A stretch of 18,036 bases of DNA, taken from positions 1-18,036 of the forward strand of contig CBFFYP010000084.1 of assembly GCA_965646165.1 (NCBI GenBank), read 5' to 3'. The DNA comes from MGBC114844 sp910585855. GTDB lineage: Bacteria; Bacillota; Clostridia; Lachnospirales; Lachnospiraceae. The position numbers and the translations under genes are program-made. Below the pieces are notes generated by a model, which ran no database searches, was not told the DNA's origin, and saw nothing but the letters and a program-made list of their open reading frames with translations. The stretch's first letter is position 1. Every line of letters begins with the position of its first letter. This document shows positions 1 through 7,451 of this stretch, in pieces.

Positions 1-185
1 TTCCTTACACCAATCACGTTTCGCTTGTGGTGAGGGCGAATTGCGCCCCGGTTCGTCCGGTTGGATGAACCGAAATCAGAAACCCTAGACTTTCTTACCG
101 TTTGGAGCGGAGCAGGCAAAGAACAGGAGCAAACCACCTCTTGCGTCCGGTGAAAGCCAACCCCCCTCTAGCAGCATCCTATCCT
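1..185 (+). repeat. Family-1 structured repeat, copy 1a (cut by window start)
   Basis: This is part of a roughly 325-bp repeat found several times in the window. Strand is given in the sense in which imperfect hairpin pairs become G-U. It carries the conserved GGGCG-aattg-CGCCC type hairpin (about 34-50), the CCGG-ttcgt-CCGG hairpin (about 49-61), an AGAAAC...CTTTCT hairpin (about 78-95) and one long arm (about 112-145) nearly identical to the arm of the copy at 8816-9140. The outer flank ending GCAGCATCCTATC (about 170-183) also matches the flanks of the pair at 8767-9552. The partner arm lies before base 1, so pairing cannot be tested. It sits directly downstream of accDA. Confidence 0.75.
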
Positions 186-197
186 CATATTGATATA

Positions 198-232
198 AGA
201 ACTTCTTACTTTTTGGAAAACGGAACAAACAG
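198..232 (+). repeat. Family-1 repeat fragment
   Basis: This 35-bp stretch (agaacttcttactttttgga and following bases) matches the arm-proximal part of the full copies, for example about 5327-5357 and 9443-9475. It is not followed by a matching arm, so it is probably a leftover of a decayed or overwritten copy beside copy 1a. It lies between the accDA stop and copy 1a. Confidence 0.5.
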
Positions 233-253
233 CGGATCTTACGTTTCCCCTTT

Positions 254-1990
254 CTAATAACTGCGAAAACGCTGATACCGCTGTGCTTCTAATTCCTCTT
301 TGCTTTTTTGAGTATAAACCTGAATAAACTCTTTGATCGCCTGCTTGATATATCCAGCATAAGCCTCTGCTTCCTCTTCTTTCTTATCACAGTACTCCCA
401 AATAACTCGATCCACAATTCCCCATTCCTTTAACTCCTGTGCCGTAATCCCCATCACTTGTGCTGCTTCCTTCGCACGTTTACTATCCTTCCATAAGATA
501 GAAGCAAACCCTTCCGGCGATAAAATAGAATATGTTGCATTTTCCATCATCCAGACTTCATTTGCTACAGCTAGTGCTAATGCTCCTCCGCTTCCCCCTT
601 CTCCAATAAAAATTGACAGTACCGGAACTTTTAAATCCGCCATTTCATATAAACTTCTGGCAATCGCCTCCCCCTGTCCTCTCTCTTCCGCCTCGATTCC
701 GCAAAAAGCCCCCGGTGTATCTACAAAACAGATAATTGGTCGCCCAAATTTCTCCGCCTGCTTCATCAAACGCAATGCCTTTCGATACCCTTCCGGCTTT
801 GGCATACCAAAATTTCTCTGAATCCTCTCTTTTGTCGTTCTCCCCTTCTGCTGCCCAATCACCGTTACAGGAATCCTTCCAATCGTAGCAATTCCTCCTA
901 TCATTGCTAGATCATCTCCAAACAGCCGATCTCCATGTAATTCAAAAAAACCATGAAAAATTCGTGAAATATAGTCCATTGCAGTCAATCGATCTACACT
1001 TCTAGAAACCTGCACCCGCTCCCAAACACTGCCTTTTTGAAGTTTTCCCTCTCTGCCTTCCCGAATCTGCCGATCCCGTTCCTCCAAATATATCGTATCC
1101 CTTCCCATATGCACGCTTCGACTTGGCTTTACATGATATCTTAAAATACGCCCCAATACCTCTTTTTGATTTTTTCTTTCTATTATGGCATCTACAAAGC
1201 CATGTTCTAACAAAAACTCTGCTCTTTGAAATCCTTCCGGCAGCTTCTGTCCAATTGTCTGCTCAATTACCCTTGGCCCGGCAAATCCGATTAAAGCCCC
1301 CGGTTCAGCAAGAATAATATCTCCTAACATAGCAAAACTGGCAGTTACTCCGCCTGTTGTCGGATCGGTCAGCACCACCAATGTAAAAAGCCCTGCTTCA
1401 CTATGCCTTTTCAATGCCGCTGCTGTCTTTGCCATCTGCATCAGGGAAAATATTCCCTCCTGCATCCTAGCACCCCCGCTTGCCGTATATAAAATAACAG
1501 GAAGATTTGCCGCCGTTGCTTTTTCCACAGTTCTTGTAATCTTTTCCCCTACTGCTTTTCCCATACTTGCCATTAAAAATCCGGCATCACAAACCGCAAT
1601 CGCCGCCCTCTGCCCATAAATCGTAATCTCTCCGGTTACAACAGCCTCTGCTAGTCCCGTTATTTCTTTTGCCTTTGCCAGTTTCTCCGAATATGCCGGA
1701 AACTGCAGCGGATTATCCCCTTCTAATTCTTTCTCCCATTCTCGAAAAGAACTTTCATCCTCTAACAGAGCAATCCGCTCTCTTGCCGTCATACGTCCGT
1801 GCCGACCGCATTTCGGACAGACCTTGCGGTTTTCTATCCAATCATTTCGATAGAGCGGCTGTCCGCAGGTTTCACACTTTATCCAAAGCCCCTTTGGCAC
1901 AGCCGGAGTCGGATATTCCTCCTCTTTTTCCTTCTCTTTTTTTCCTCCAATCGGAATATAGGTTGTTTTTTTCAATCTATCTTTTAACAT
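254..1990 (-). CDS. accDA: Acetyl-CoA carboxylase carboxyltransferase, fused beta-alpha subunits (AccD-AccA)
   Basis: The protein transfers the carboxyl group from carboxybiotin on AccB to acetyl-CoA, giving malonyl-CoA for fatty-acid synthesis. Residues 1-285 are AccD-like: a four-cysteine zinc finger (C39, C42, C58, C61), then SGGARMQEG (171-179) and PTTGGVTASFA (210-220). Residues about 320-578 are AccA-like: HGDR (352-355), DTPGA (424-428) and GEGGSGGAL (463-471). Most Bacillota encode these as two adjacent genes; here they form one 578-residue frame with a charged linker at about 286-320. The N-terminal helical segment of free AccA is mostly missing. The ATG overlaps the accC stop by 7 bases and has GGGAG 7 bases upstream within accC, suggesting translational coupling. 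It is the last gene of the operon. No clear intrinsic terminator follows. Confidence 0.95.
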   Translation of the reverse strand: MLKDRLKKTTYIPIGGKKEKEKEEEYPTPAVPKGLWIKCETCGQPLYRNDWIENRKVCPKCGRHGRMTARERIALLEDESSFREWEKELEGDNPLQFPAYSEKLAKAKEITGLAEAVVTGEITIYGQRAAIAVCDAGFLMASMGKAVGEKITRTVEKATAANLPVILYTASGGARMQEGIFSLMQMAKTAAALKRHSEAGLFTLVVLTDPTTGGVTASFAMLGDIILAEPGALIGFAGPRVIEQTIGQKLPEGFQRAEFLLEHGFVDAIIERKNQKEVLGRILRYHVKPSRSVHMGRDTIYLEERDRQIREGREGKLQKGSVWERVQVSRSVDRLTAMDYISRIFHGFFELHGDRLFGDDLAMIGGIATIGRIPVTVIGQQKGRTTKERIQRNFGMPKPEGYRKALRLMKQAEKFGRPIICFVDTPGAFCGIEAEERGQGEAIARSLYEMADLKVPVLSIFIGEGGSGGALALAVANEVWMMENATYSILSPEGFASILWKDSKRAKEAAQVMGITAQELKEWGIVDRVIWEYCDKKEEEAEAYAGYIKQAIKEFIQVYTQKSKEELEAQRYQRFRSY

Positions 1991-3309
1991 GATACTGCTC
2001 CCATTCGCTCTAATGTCTCTGTATCAATCTCACCTTTTAGAAACTCCGGCTGCTGCATTAACCGATACAAAAACTCCAAATTAGTAGGAACTCCTTCTAT
2101 TACCAGTTCTCCCAAAGCACTTGTCATTTTTCGAATAGCTGCCTCTCTGTCCCTGTCATAGGCAATCAATTTAATCAGCATAGAATCATAATAAGGCGTT
2201 ATCTTATCTCCTACATAAACTGCCGTATCCACACGAATTCCATTTCCCCCCGGCAGATGCAGATTGCTGACTGTTCCGGGCATCTTTGCATTAATTCGAC
2301 ATTCTATCGCATGTCCTCTTGCCGCAATCTCTTCCTGTGCAAAAGAAAGCGGCTCTCCTGCTGCAATTCTAATCTGCTCCTTTACCAAATCAATTCCTGT
2401 CACCATCTCTGTAATCGGATGCTCTACCTGAATCCGGGTATTCATCTCCATAAAATAAAAGTTTTGATTATTTTCATATAAAAATTCTACTGTTCCCGCA
2501 TTTTTATATCCAACTGCCTTTGCCGCTAAAACGGCTGCTTCTCCCATCTTCTTTCTCACCGAATCCGGCAGCCGTACAGCCGGTGCTTCCTCTAAAACCT
2601 TTTGATGATGCATTTGAAGCGAGCAGTCCCTCTCTCCTAAATAAACAACATTTCCATATTGATCCGCCAAAATCTGTACCTCAATATGACGTGGTTTCTC
2701 CACATACCGCTCTAAATACATGGTATCATCCCCAAAACCCTTTTTTGCCTCTCTCTGTGCCATCTGAAAATTTGCCGCAAAATCTTCCCTGCTCCTTGAA
2801 ACCCTCATTCCTTTTCCGCCGCCGCCAAAAGCTGCTTTCATCATAATCGGATAACCGATTTCCTCTGCCAGCTTTTCCGCCTCTTCTACCTGCAAAACCG
2901 CTTCTTTCGTTCCGGGAATAATCGCTACACCAGCCTCCTGCATCGTCTTTCGTGCCTCCGCCTTATTCCCCATTTTATGAATTACTTCAGCAGGCGGTCC
3001 AATAAATGCAATCTGGCACTGTTCACACATTTGAGCAAACTTTGCATTTTCCGAAAGAAACCCAAAACCGGGATGCACTGCCTCCGCTTTACTGGCAATC
3101 GTCGCACTGATAATCCGTTCCATATTCAGATAGCTTTCTGTCCCCTGCGCCGGTCCAATACAGATACTTTCATCCGCAAGCTGTGTATGAAGTGCCTCTC
3201 TATCTGCCTCCGAATAAACCGCCACCGTCAAAATCCCAATCTCACGGCAGGCACGAATAATCCGCACAGCAATTTCTCCCCTGTTTGCCACCAATATCTT
3301 ATGAAACAT
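1984..3309 (-). CDS. accC: Biotin carboxylase subunit of acetyl-CoA carboxylase
   Basis: This ATP-grasp enzyme carboxylates the biotin on AccB using bicarbonate and ATP. At 441 residues it has normal length. Key residues fall at or next to E. coli AccC numbering: K116, K158, the glycine-rich ATP loop GGGGKG (162-167), K237, E288, N290, R292, the VEHP motif (295-298) and R338. One oddity is the segment before K237, which reads QMHHQK where the E. coli enzyme, from memory, has QRRHQK. The start has AAGGAGAG 9 bases upstream, overlapping the fabZ stop. The fabZ-accC gap is 15 bases and the accC-accDA overlap is 7 bases, so these genes are surely co-transcribed. Pyruvate carboxylase or other biotin carboxylases are less likely given the fabZ/accB/accDA neighbours. 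Confidence 0.96.
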   Translation of the reverse strand: MFHKILVANRGEIAVRIIRACREIGILTVAVYSEADREALHTQLADESICIGPAQGTESYLNMERIISATIASKAEAVHPGFGFLSENAKFAQMCEQCQIAFIGPPAEVIHKMGNKAEARKTMQEAGVAIIPGTKEAVLQVEEAEKLAEEIGYPIMMKAAFGGGGKGMRVSRSREDFAANFQMAQREAKKGFGDDTMYLERYVEKPRHIEVQILADQYGNVVYLGERDCSLQMHHQKVLEEAPAVRLPDSVRKKMGEAAVLAAKAVGYKNAGTVEFLYENNQNFYFMEMNTRIQVEHPITEMVTGIDLVKEQIRIAAGEPLSFAQEEIAARGHAIECRINAKMPGTVSNLHLPGGNGIRVDTAVYVGDKITPYYDSMLIKLIAYDRDREAAIRKMTSALGELVIEGVPTNLEFLYRLMQQPEFLKGEIDTETLERMGAVSC

Positions 3310-3324
3310 CTTCTTTTTCTCTCC

Positions 3325-3747
3325 TTATCCAATCGCAAATGTAAGCTCCGCTGTAACTGCCGTCTGCCCATCCACTGTTGCCACTGCCTTTCCCACACCA
3401 ACCGGTCCTTTCCTGCGGATAATTTCCACCTCCAGCCGCAGTACATCACCCGGCAGCACCTTTCGCTTAAACCGACAGCGATCCACTCCGCCAAAATAAG
3501 CCGTTTTCCCTTTCATCTCCTCCAAACTCAAAATCGCCACTGCCCCCACCTGTGCAAGTGCCTCAACAATCAAAACGCCGGGCATCACCGGTTCTTTTGG
3601 AAAATGCCCTCGAAAATAAGGTTCATCAAAAGAAACTGCCTTATACCCAACTGCCCGCTCACCGGGCTCTAACTCTTCCACTCTGTCTATCAGCAAAAAC
3701 GGATGTCTGTGTGGAATAATTTCCTCTATTTGTTTTATCCCTAACAT
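3325..3747 (-). CDS. fabZ: 3-hydroxyacyl-ACP dehydratase FabZ
   Basis: The enzyme dehydrates 3-hydroxyacyl-ACP to trans-2-enoyl-ACP in the elongation cycle. It is a single hot-dog domain of 140 residues, the usual length. HPFLLIDR (15-22) is present, and the catalytic pair is H48 in RGHFP and E62 in LIVEALAQ, the spacing seen in known FabZ proteins. A FabA-type isomerase is less likely because sequence and context are FabZ-like. The ATG has AGGAAA upstream. It lies 31 bases after accB and 15 bases before accC in one operon. FabZ between accB and accC is the order usual in Clostridia. Confidence 0.96.
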   Translation of the reverse strand: MLGIKQIEEIIPHRHPFLLIDRVEELEPGERAVGYKAVSFDEPYFRGHFPKEPVMPGVLIVEALAQVGAVAILSLEEMKGKTAYFGGVDRCRFKRKVLPGDVLRLEVEIIRRKGPVGVGKAVATVDGQTAVTAELTFAIG

Positions 3748-3778
3748 AATTTTCCTTTCTCTATTATCTTTTATTAAC

Positions 3779-4291
3779 CTATCGAATTAAAAATAAAGTC
3801 TGTCCATACTCTACAATCTGCCCATTTTCCACAAGAACAGCCGAAATCACACCATCCCGTTCACTTTCAATCTCATTCATCAATTTCATTGCTTCAATAA
3901 TCCCTAACACCTGCCCCTTACTTACCCGATCTCCGACTTTTACAAAAGGTTCTTCCCCTTCTGAAGGCGCACAGTAAAACGTTCCAACCAAAGGAGAACA
4001 AACAGCCGTATCATTTTCTTCCTCCTTTGCCAAAACCACATCCTTTTTTTCATCCTCTTCCCGCAATATATCCTGTTCTTCCACCCTTTGTATCTGAACT
4101 TCCTCTACACTCTGCGGCATTTCTTCCAAACAGCTTTTCACTTCCGTTACTGTCTGTAAACCTGTTTCCTGTCCCTTTAAAACAGGAACTTTTTGCAGCT
4201 CCAAATGAAGATTTCCTTCCTCCAAAATCAGCCCTGTTAATTTCGAATCAGAAACCGCATGAATCAAAGCAATTACTTTATCTAACTCCAT
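3779..4291 (-). CDS. accB: Biotin carboxyl carrier protein of acetyl-CoA carboxylase
   Basis: AccB carries the biotin that moves between AccC and AccDA. The C-terminal biotinyl domain (about 97-170) contains EAMKLMNE, with K136 the predicted biotinylation site, and closes with the usual GQTLFLIR-type strand. The N-terminal 35 residues resemble the conserved AccB head. The linker (about 40-95) is rich in Glu and Val rather than the Ala/Pro linker of E. coli. The ATG is preceded by AAGGAG. AccB is the first gene of the acc half of the operon, but the 1.1 kb before it holds two repeats and no obvious promoter. Its transcription must come from fabF read-through or from an unrecognised promoter. 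Confidence 0.96.
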   Translation of the reverse strand: MELDKVIALIHAVSDSKLTGLILEEGNLHLELQKVPVLKGQETGLQTVTEVKSCLEEMPQSVEEVQIQRVEEQDILREEDEKKDVVLAKEEENDTAVCSPLVGTFYCAPSEGEEPFVKVGDRVSKGQVLGIIEAMKLMNEIESERDGVISAVLVENGQIVEYGQTLFLIR

Positions 4292-4366
4292 TTTTTTCTC
4301 CTTCTATGCAGTTCTTCTGCACTCTTTTTTATTTCTACTCTTTTTTTCTGCAAACCAACACGGACG

Positions 4367-4694
4367 CCAGATTGGGGGAAGTGTTTGAACTTGCTGCTCC
4401 GATCTCCAAAAAGCAAGAAGGTCTAAGACTTCTGCCCTTCCATACATCCAACCGGACGAACCGGTGCGCAATTCTCCCGCCCCACAGCCGAAACTTTACT
4501 AACATTAAGAAAGATTTTACCAGCCAAACAATATTCTCTTCCCTATCAGGCGGGCTAAACACGCACCTTTTTTTGCACGCACTGCACTTGGCAGCACGTG
4601 CAAAAAATTCTATGTTTTCGGAGCAGAAGCCTAAGACCTTCTAGCTTTTCTCCGAAGTCGCTGCAATTTCAAACACTTCCCCCAATCTAGCTGG
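4367..4694 (-). repeat. Family-1 structured repeat, copy 1c
   Basis: This complete copy is bounded by inverted arms: agattgggggaagtgtttga from 4370 and its complement at about 4668-4688, with four extra bases (ctag) in the right arm. The arm sequence is unlike other copies. The core is shared: paired AGAAG...CTTCT hairpins near both ends, the CCGG...CCGG hairpin, GGGCtaaacacGC, and the central hairpin flanked by T and A runs (4569-4607), here with stem GCACG/CGTGC. The edges read GGACGC (4361-4366) and GCTGG (4690-4694). It lies just upstream of accB and contains no credible reading frame. Confidence 0.8.
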
Positions 4695-5061
4695 TAATTC
4701 CAACCGAAACTTTTCTGTACGATACCACGACATAGTTTCGTACTATTTCATCTTTATAACCGGAAAATAAAAAATTCTATAGCCAAAAGCCAACGGGAGA
4801 TTTTTGCAAGATCATCATTTTCCTCTATATTAAAACACAATATTTTATCACCTTAATATCTGCTTTGAAGAAACACTAAAAGCCCATTTCATATCTTCTT
4901 ACATATATCTCTCAATATATTTAAAAAACTTTCATCTCCCATAACACGATAAAAATTTTAATTATTTAACCAAAAATTTGATACAAAATCAGCCTATATT
5001 GGCAGACTCTAAGAAACGTTTGAATATCATTTTTTTTATTTTTCCCGGAATCAAGAAACAG
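4695..5061. other. AT-rich spacer between two repeats, no gene seen
   Basis: These 367 bases separate two oppositely oriented family-1 copies inside the fab-acc cluster. There is no reading frame with a ribosome binding site, no RNA gene I recognise and no convincing promoter on either strand. A small inverted repeat GTACGA...TCGTAC occurs at 4717-4743. The bases just before copy 1d (cccggaatcaagaaacagcc, from about 5044) are shared with the flank of copy 1f, so that repeat unit extends somewhat outside its arms. Confidence 0.6.
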
Positions 5062-5384
5062 CCAGATGCGAACCCCCTAGGCAGACTGCAGTGACTTTGG
5101 AAAAAAGTTAGAAGTTCTTGACTTCTGCTTAAAAATCTAAGATTTTTTGCATATCCTGCTTCTATGCAGGGTATGCAAAAAAAGGGGCGTGTTTAGCCCG
5201 GATGAAAGGGAAGCCGTTTTGTTACGGTGGATTGCATCCTTTGGTATGCCCGGTCTGTTTTGGCTGCCATAAGGGCGAATTGCGCCCCGGTCTGTCCGGT
5301 TGGATGTGCTAGGATGCAGAAGTCTTAGAACTTCTTACTTTTTGGAAACCGGAACAGCAGGATGCCTAGGGGGTTCGCATCTGG
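5062..5384 (+). repeat. Family-1 structured repeat, copy 1d
   Basis: This complete copy, opposite in direction to copy 1c, has 22-bp perfect inverted arms: ccagatgcgaaccccctagg and two more bases at 5062-5083, complement at 5363-5384. The arms are unlike those of other copies. The core holds hairpins AGAAGT...ACTTCT, the central T/A-flanked hairpin (5143-5182, stem GCATA/TATGC), GGGCGTGTTTAGCCC, GGGCGaattgCGCCC and CCGGtctgtCCGG. The edges read CAGC before the left arm and GCGTCC after the right arm (5385-5390). It lies about 28 bases downstream of the fabF stop. Confidence 0.8.
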
Positions 5385-5412
5385 CGTCCTCCCCTCCAAA
5401 AAATATAAGATA

Positions 5413-6648
5413 TCATTGATACTTCTTAATCAAAATACTGGCATTATGCCCTCCAAATCCCAGTGAATTACTCATTGCATATTGAAACTCTCCTCGAATC
5501 CCTCCAGAAGTAATATAATCCAAATCGCACTCTTCATCCTTTACCTGATATCCAACCGTAGGATGAAGATATCCTTCCTCCAAACTTTTTACACAAGTAA
5601 TCAATTCAACCGCTCCGGCTGCTCCCAGCAAATGTCCAATCATAGACTTTGTAGAACTAATCTTTACCTTTGCAGCACTCTCTCCAAATGCCTTTTTTAC
5701 TGCCATTGTTTCAAATAAATCATTGTGATGTGTACTTGTTCCATGTGCATTGATATAGTCGATCTGGTTGGGTTCTACTTTTGCTTCACGCATCGCAAAT
5801 TCCATTGCTTTTGCTGCCCCCGCCCCGTCCTCTGCCGGTGAAGTAATATGAAATGCATCCGAAGTAGCTCCATACCCCACCACTTCTGCCAAAATAGGCA
5901 CATCCCGTTTTAATGCATGTTCCAATTCTTCTAATACTACAATTCCTGCTCCTTCTCCCATTACAAATCCATTTCGATCCTTATCAAAAGGAATGGATGC
6001 CCGCAGCGGATTCTCTGAAAAAGAAAGTGCCGTCAACGCCGAAAATCCGGCAATTCCCAAAGGCGTTACCGCACTTTCTGTTCCTCCGGCAACCATTACA
6101 TCTGCATCATTGCACTGAATTGTCCGATAGGCTTCTCCGATAGAATGTGTTCCGGTTGCACACGCCGTTACTACATTGATACTTTTTCCTTTTAGCCCAA
6201 ACTGAATCGAAACGTTTCCTGCTGCCATATTGGTAATCATCAAAGGTACTAAAAGGGGATTAATTCGCCCAGATCCTTTTTCTAAAAGACGCTGTTCTTC
6301 CTTTTCCATTACTCCGATACTTCCGATTCCAGATCCAACGGATGTGCCAACTCGATAGGGATCTTCTTTTTCTATGCAAAGCCCTGCCTGTTCGATTGCC
6401 TCTTTTGCGGCGGCAACGGCATATTGACTAAACAGCTCCATTCGACGTGCTGCCTTACTGTCCATATAATTTTTTGGTTCAAATTCTTTTACTTCTGCAG
6501 CAAGTTTTGCTTTATAGCTGCCAGCATCAAATTTTGTAATTTGAGCAATTCCTACTTTATTTGATAAAATCCCTTTCCAAAACTCCTCCACAGTATTTCC
6601 AATCGGTGTAACAGCCCCCATTCCTGTTATCACTACACGCCTTCCCAT
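5413..6648 (-). CDS. fabF: 3-oxoacyl-ACP synthase II (FabF)
   Basis: FabF condenses malonyl-ACP with acyl-ACP to lengthen the chain by two carbons. The 411-residue thiolase-fold protein has nucleophile C163 in TACATG, H302 in NAHGTST and H339 in SMIGHLLGAAG, within one residue of E. coli FabF (C163, H303, H340). The glycine-rich SLGFGGHN loop is near the end. FabB is less likely because residue spacing and operon position follow FabF. AGGGAG lies upstream of the ATG, 53 bases after fabG. It is the last gene before the repeat-filled interruption, and no clear hairpin-plus-T terminator follows its stop. Confidence 0.96.
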   Translation of the reverse strand: MGRRVVITGMGAVTPIGNTVEEFWKGILSNKVGIAQITKFDAGSYKAKLAAEVKEFEPKNYMDSKAARRMELFSQYAVAAAKEAIEQAGLCIEKEDPYRVGTSVGSGIGSIGVMEKEEQRLLEKGSGRINPLLVPLMITNMAAGNVSIQFGLKGKSINVVTACATGTHSIGEAYRTIQCNDADVMVAGGTESAVTPLGIAGFSALTALSFSENPLRASIPFDKDRNGFVMGEGAGIVVLEELEHALKRDVPILAEVVGYGATSDAFHITSPAEDGAGAAKAMEFAMREAKVEPNQIDYINAHGTSTHHNDLFETMAVKKAFGESAAKVKISSTKSMIGHLLGAAGAVELITCVKSLEEGYLHPTVGYQVKDEECDLDYITSGGIRGEFQYAMSNSLGFGGHNASILIKKYQ

Positions 6649-6701
6649 TCGATCCGTTCTCCCTTCTCTGTTTTTTCTGCTGTCTGCAGTTTTTTATTTT
6701 T

Positions 6702-7451
6702 TTACATTGCCATTCCGCCGTCTACCGAAATCACCTGTCCTGTAATATAACGAGCCATATCCGAAGCCAAAAAAGCCACTGTCCATGCAATATCCTTCGT
6801 ACTGCCAAACTGCCCCATAGGAATCCTCTCTAAAATATCTTTTTGAATCTTATCCGAAAGTTTTGCTGTCATATCAGTATCAATAAATCCCGGTGCTACA
6901 GCATTTACCGTAATCCCTCGGGAAGCAAACTCTCTGGCTGCCGATTTGGTAAGCCCAATCACTCCTGCCTTTGAAGCACAATAATTTGCCTGACCGGCAT
7001 TTCCCAAAATACCAGATACCGAAGAAAGATTGATAATCCGTCCGCTTCTCTGTTTTAACATCTGCTTTGAAACTGCCTGAATACAATAAAATGTACCTTT
7101 TAAATTGGTATCCAATACGGCATCAAACTCTTCCTCACTCATACGCATCAAAAGATTATCCTTTGTAATTCCGGCATTATTTACTAAAATATCGAATCTG
7201 CCAAATTCCTGTATTCCCTGTTCTGTCATCTGCTTTACGGCTTTTAAATCCGTTACATCACAGGAGCAGAGCAAAACCTTTCTTCCAAGTCTTTGTATTT
7301 CATCTTGAGTTTCTTCTATATCTGCTTTTAAACTGCGGTAATTTAAAATAATATCTGCACCATACTCAGCCAGTGTCAATGCAATCTGCCTTCCGATTCC
7401 CTTTCCTGCACCTGTTACCAAAGCGGTTTTTCCCTCCAAAGTCAGATTCAT
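6702..7451 (-). CDS. fabG: 3-oxoacyl-ACP reductase (FabG)
   Basis: FabG is the NADPH-dependent short-chain dehydrogenase that reduces 3-oxoacyl-ACP. It has 249 residues, normal for the family. The cofactor loop TGAGKGIG is at 13-20 and NNAG at 91-94. The catalytic residues are S144, Y157 and K161, with the family spacing. The C-terminal part ends in the usual ITGQVISVDGG segment. The start overlaps the fabD stop by four bases (ATGA), and AAGGAG lies upstream inside fabD, so translation is probably coupled. The whole cluster context supports FabG over other short-chain dehydrogenases. Confidence 0.96.
   Translation of the reverse strand: MNLTLEGKTALVTGAGKGIGRQIALTLAEYGADIILNYRSLKADIEETQDEIQRLGRKVLLCSCDVTDLKAVKQMTEQGIQEFGRFDILVNNAGITKDNLLMRMSEEEFDAVLDTNLKGTFYCIQAVSKQMLKQRSGRIINLSSVSGILGNAGQANYCASKAGVIGLTKSAAREFASRGITVNAVAPGFIDTDMTAKLSDKIQKDILERIPMGQFGSTKDIAWTVAFLASDMARYITGQVISVDGGMAM

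Noticed and set aside
2977..3672. 231-codon plus-strand frame
   Set aside because: It lies antisense to accC and fabZ, whose motifs are certain, and its composition (Cys, His, Asn rich) is typical of a shadow frame.
4027..4644. 205-codon plus-strand frame
   Set aside because: It is antisense to accB and runs through repeat copy 1c with no recognisable domain.
4717..4743. GTACGA...TCGTAC inverted repeat as an operator
   Set aside because: It is a six-base match with a long loop, no promoter beside it and no second copy, so chance is likely.
4977..4987. TTTGATACAAA as a second FabT site before accB
   Set aside because: It is a shorter, weaker palindrome in AT-rich DNA with no promoter beside it.
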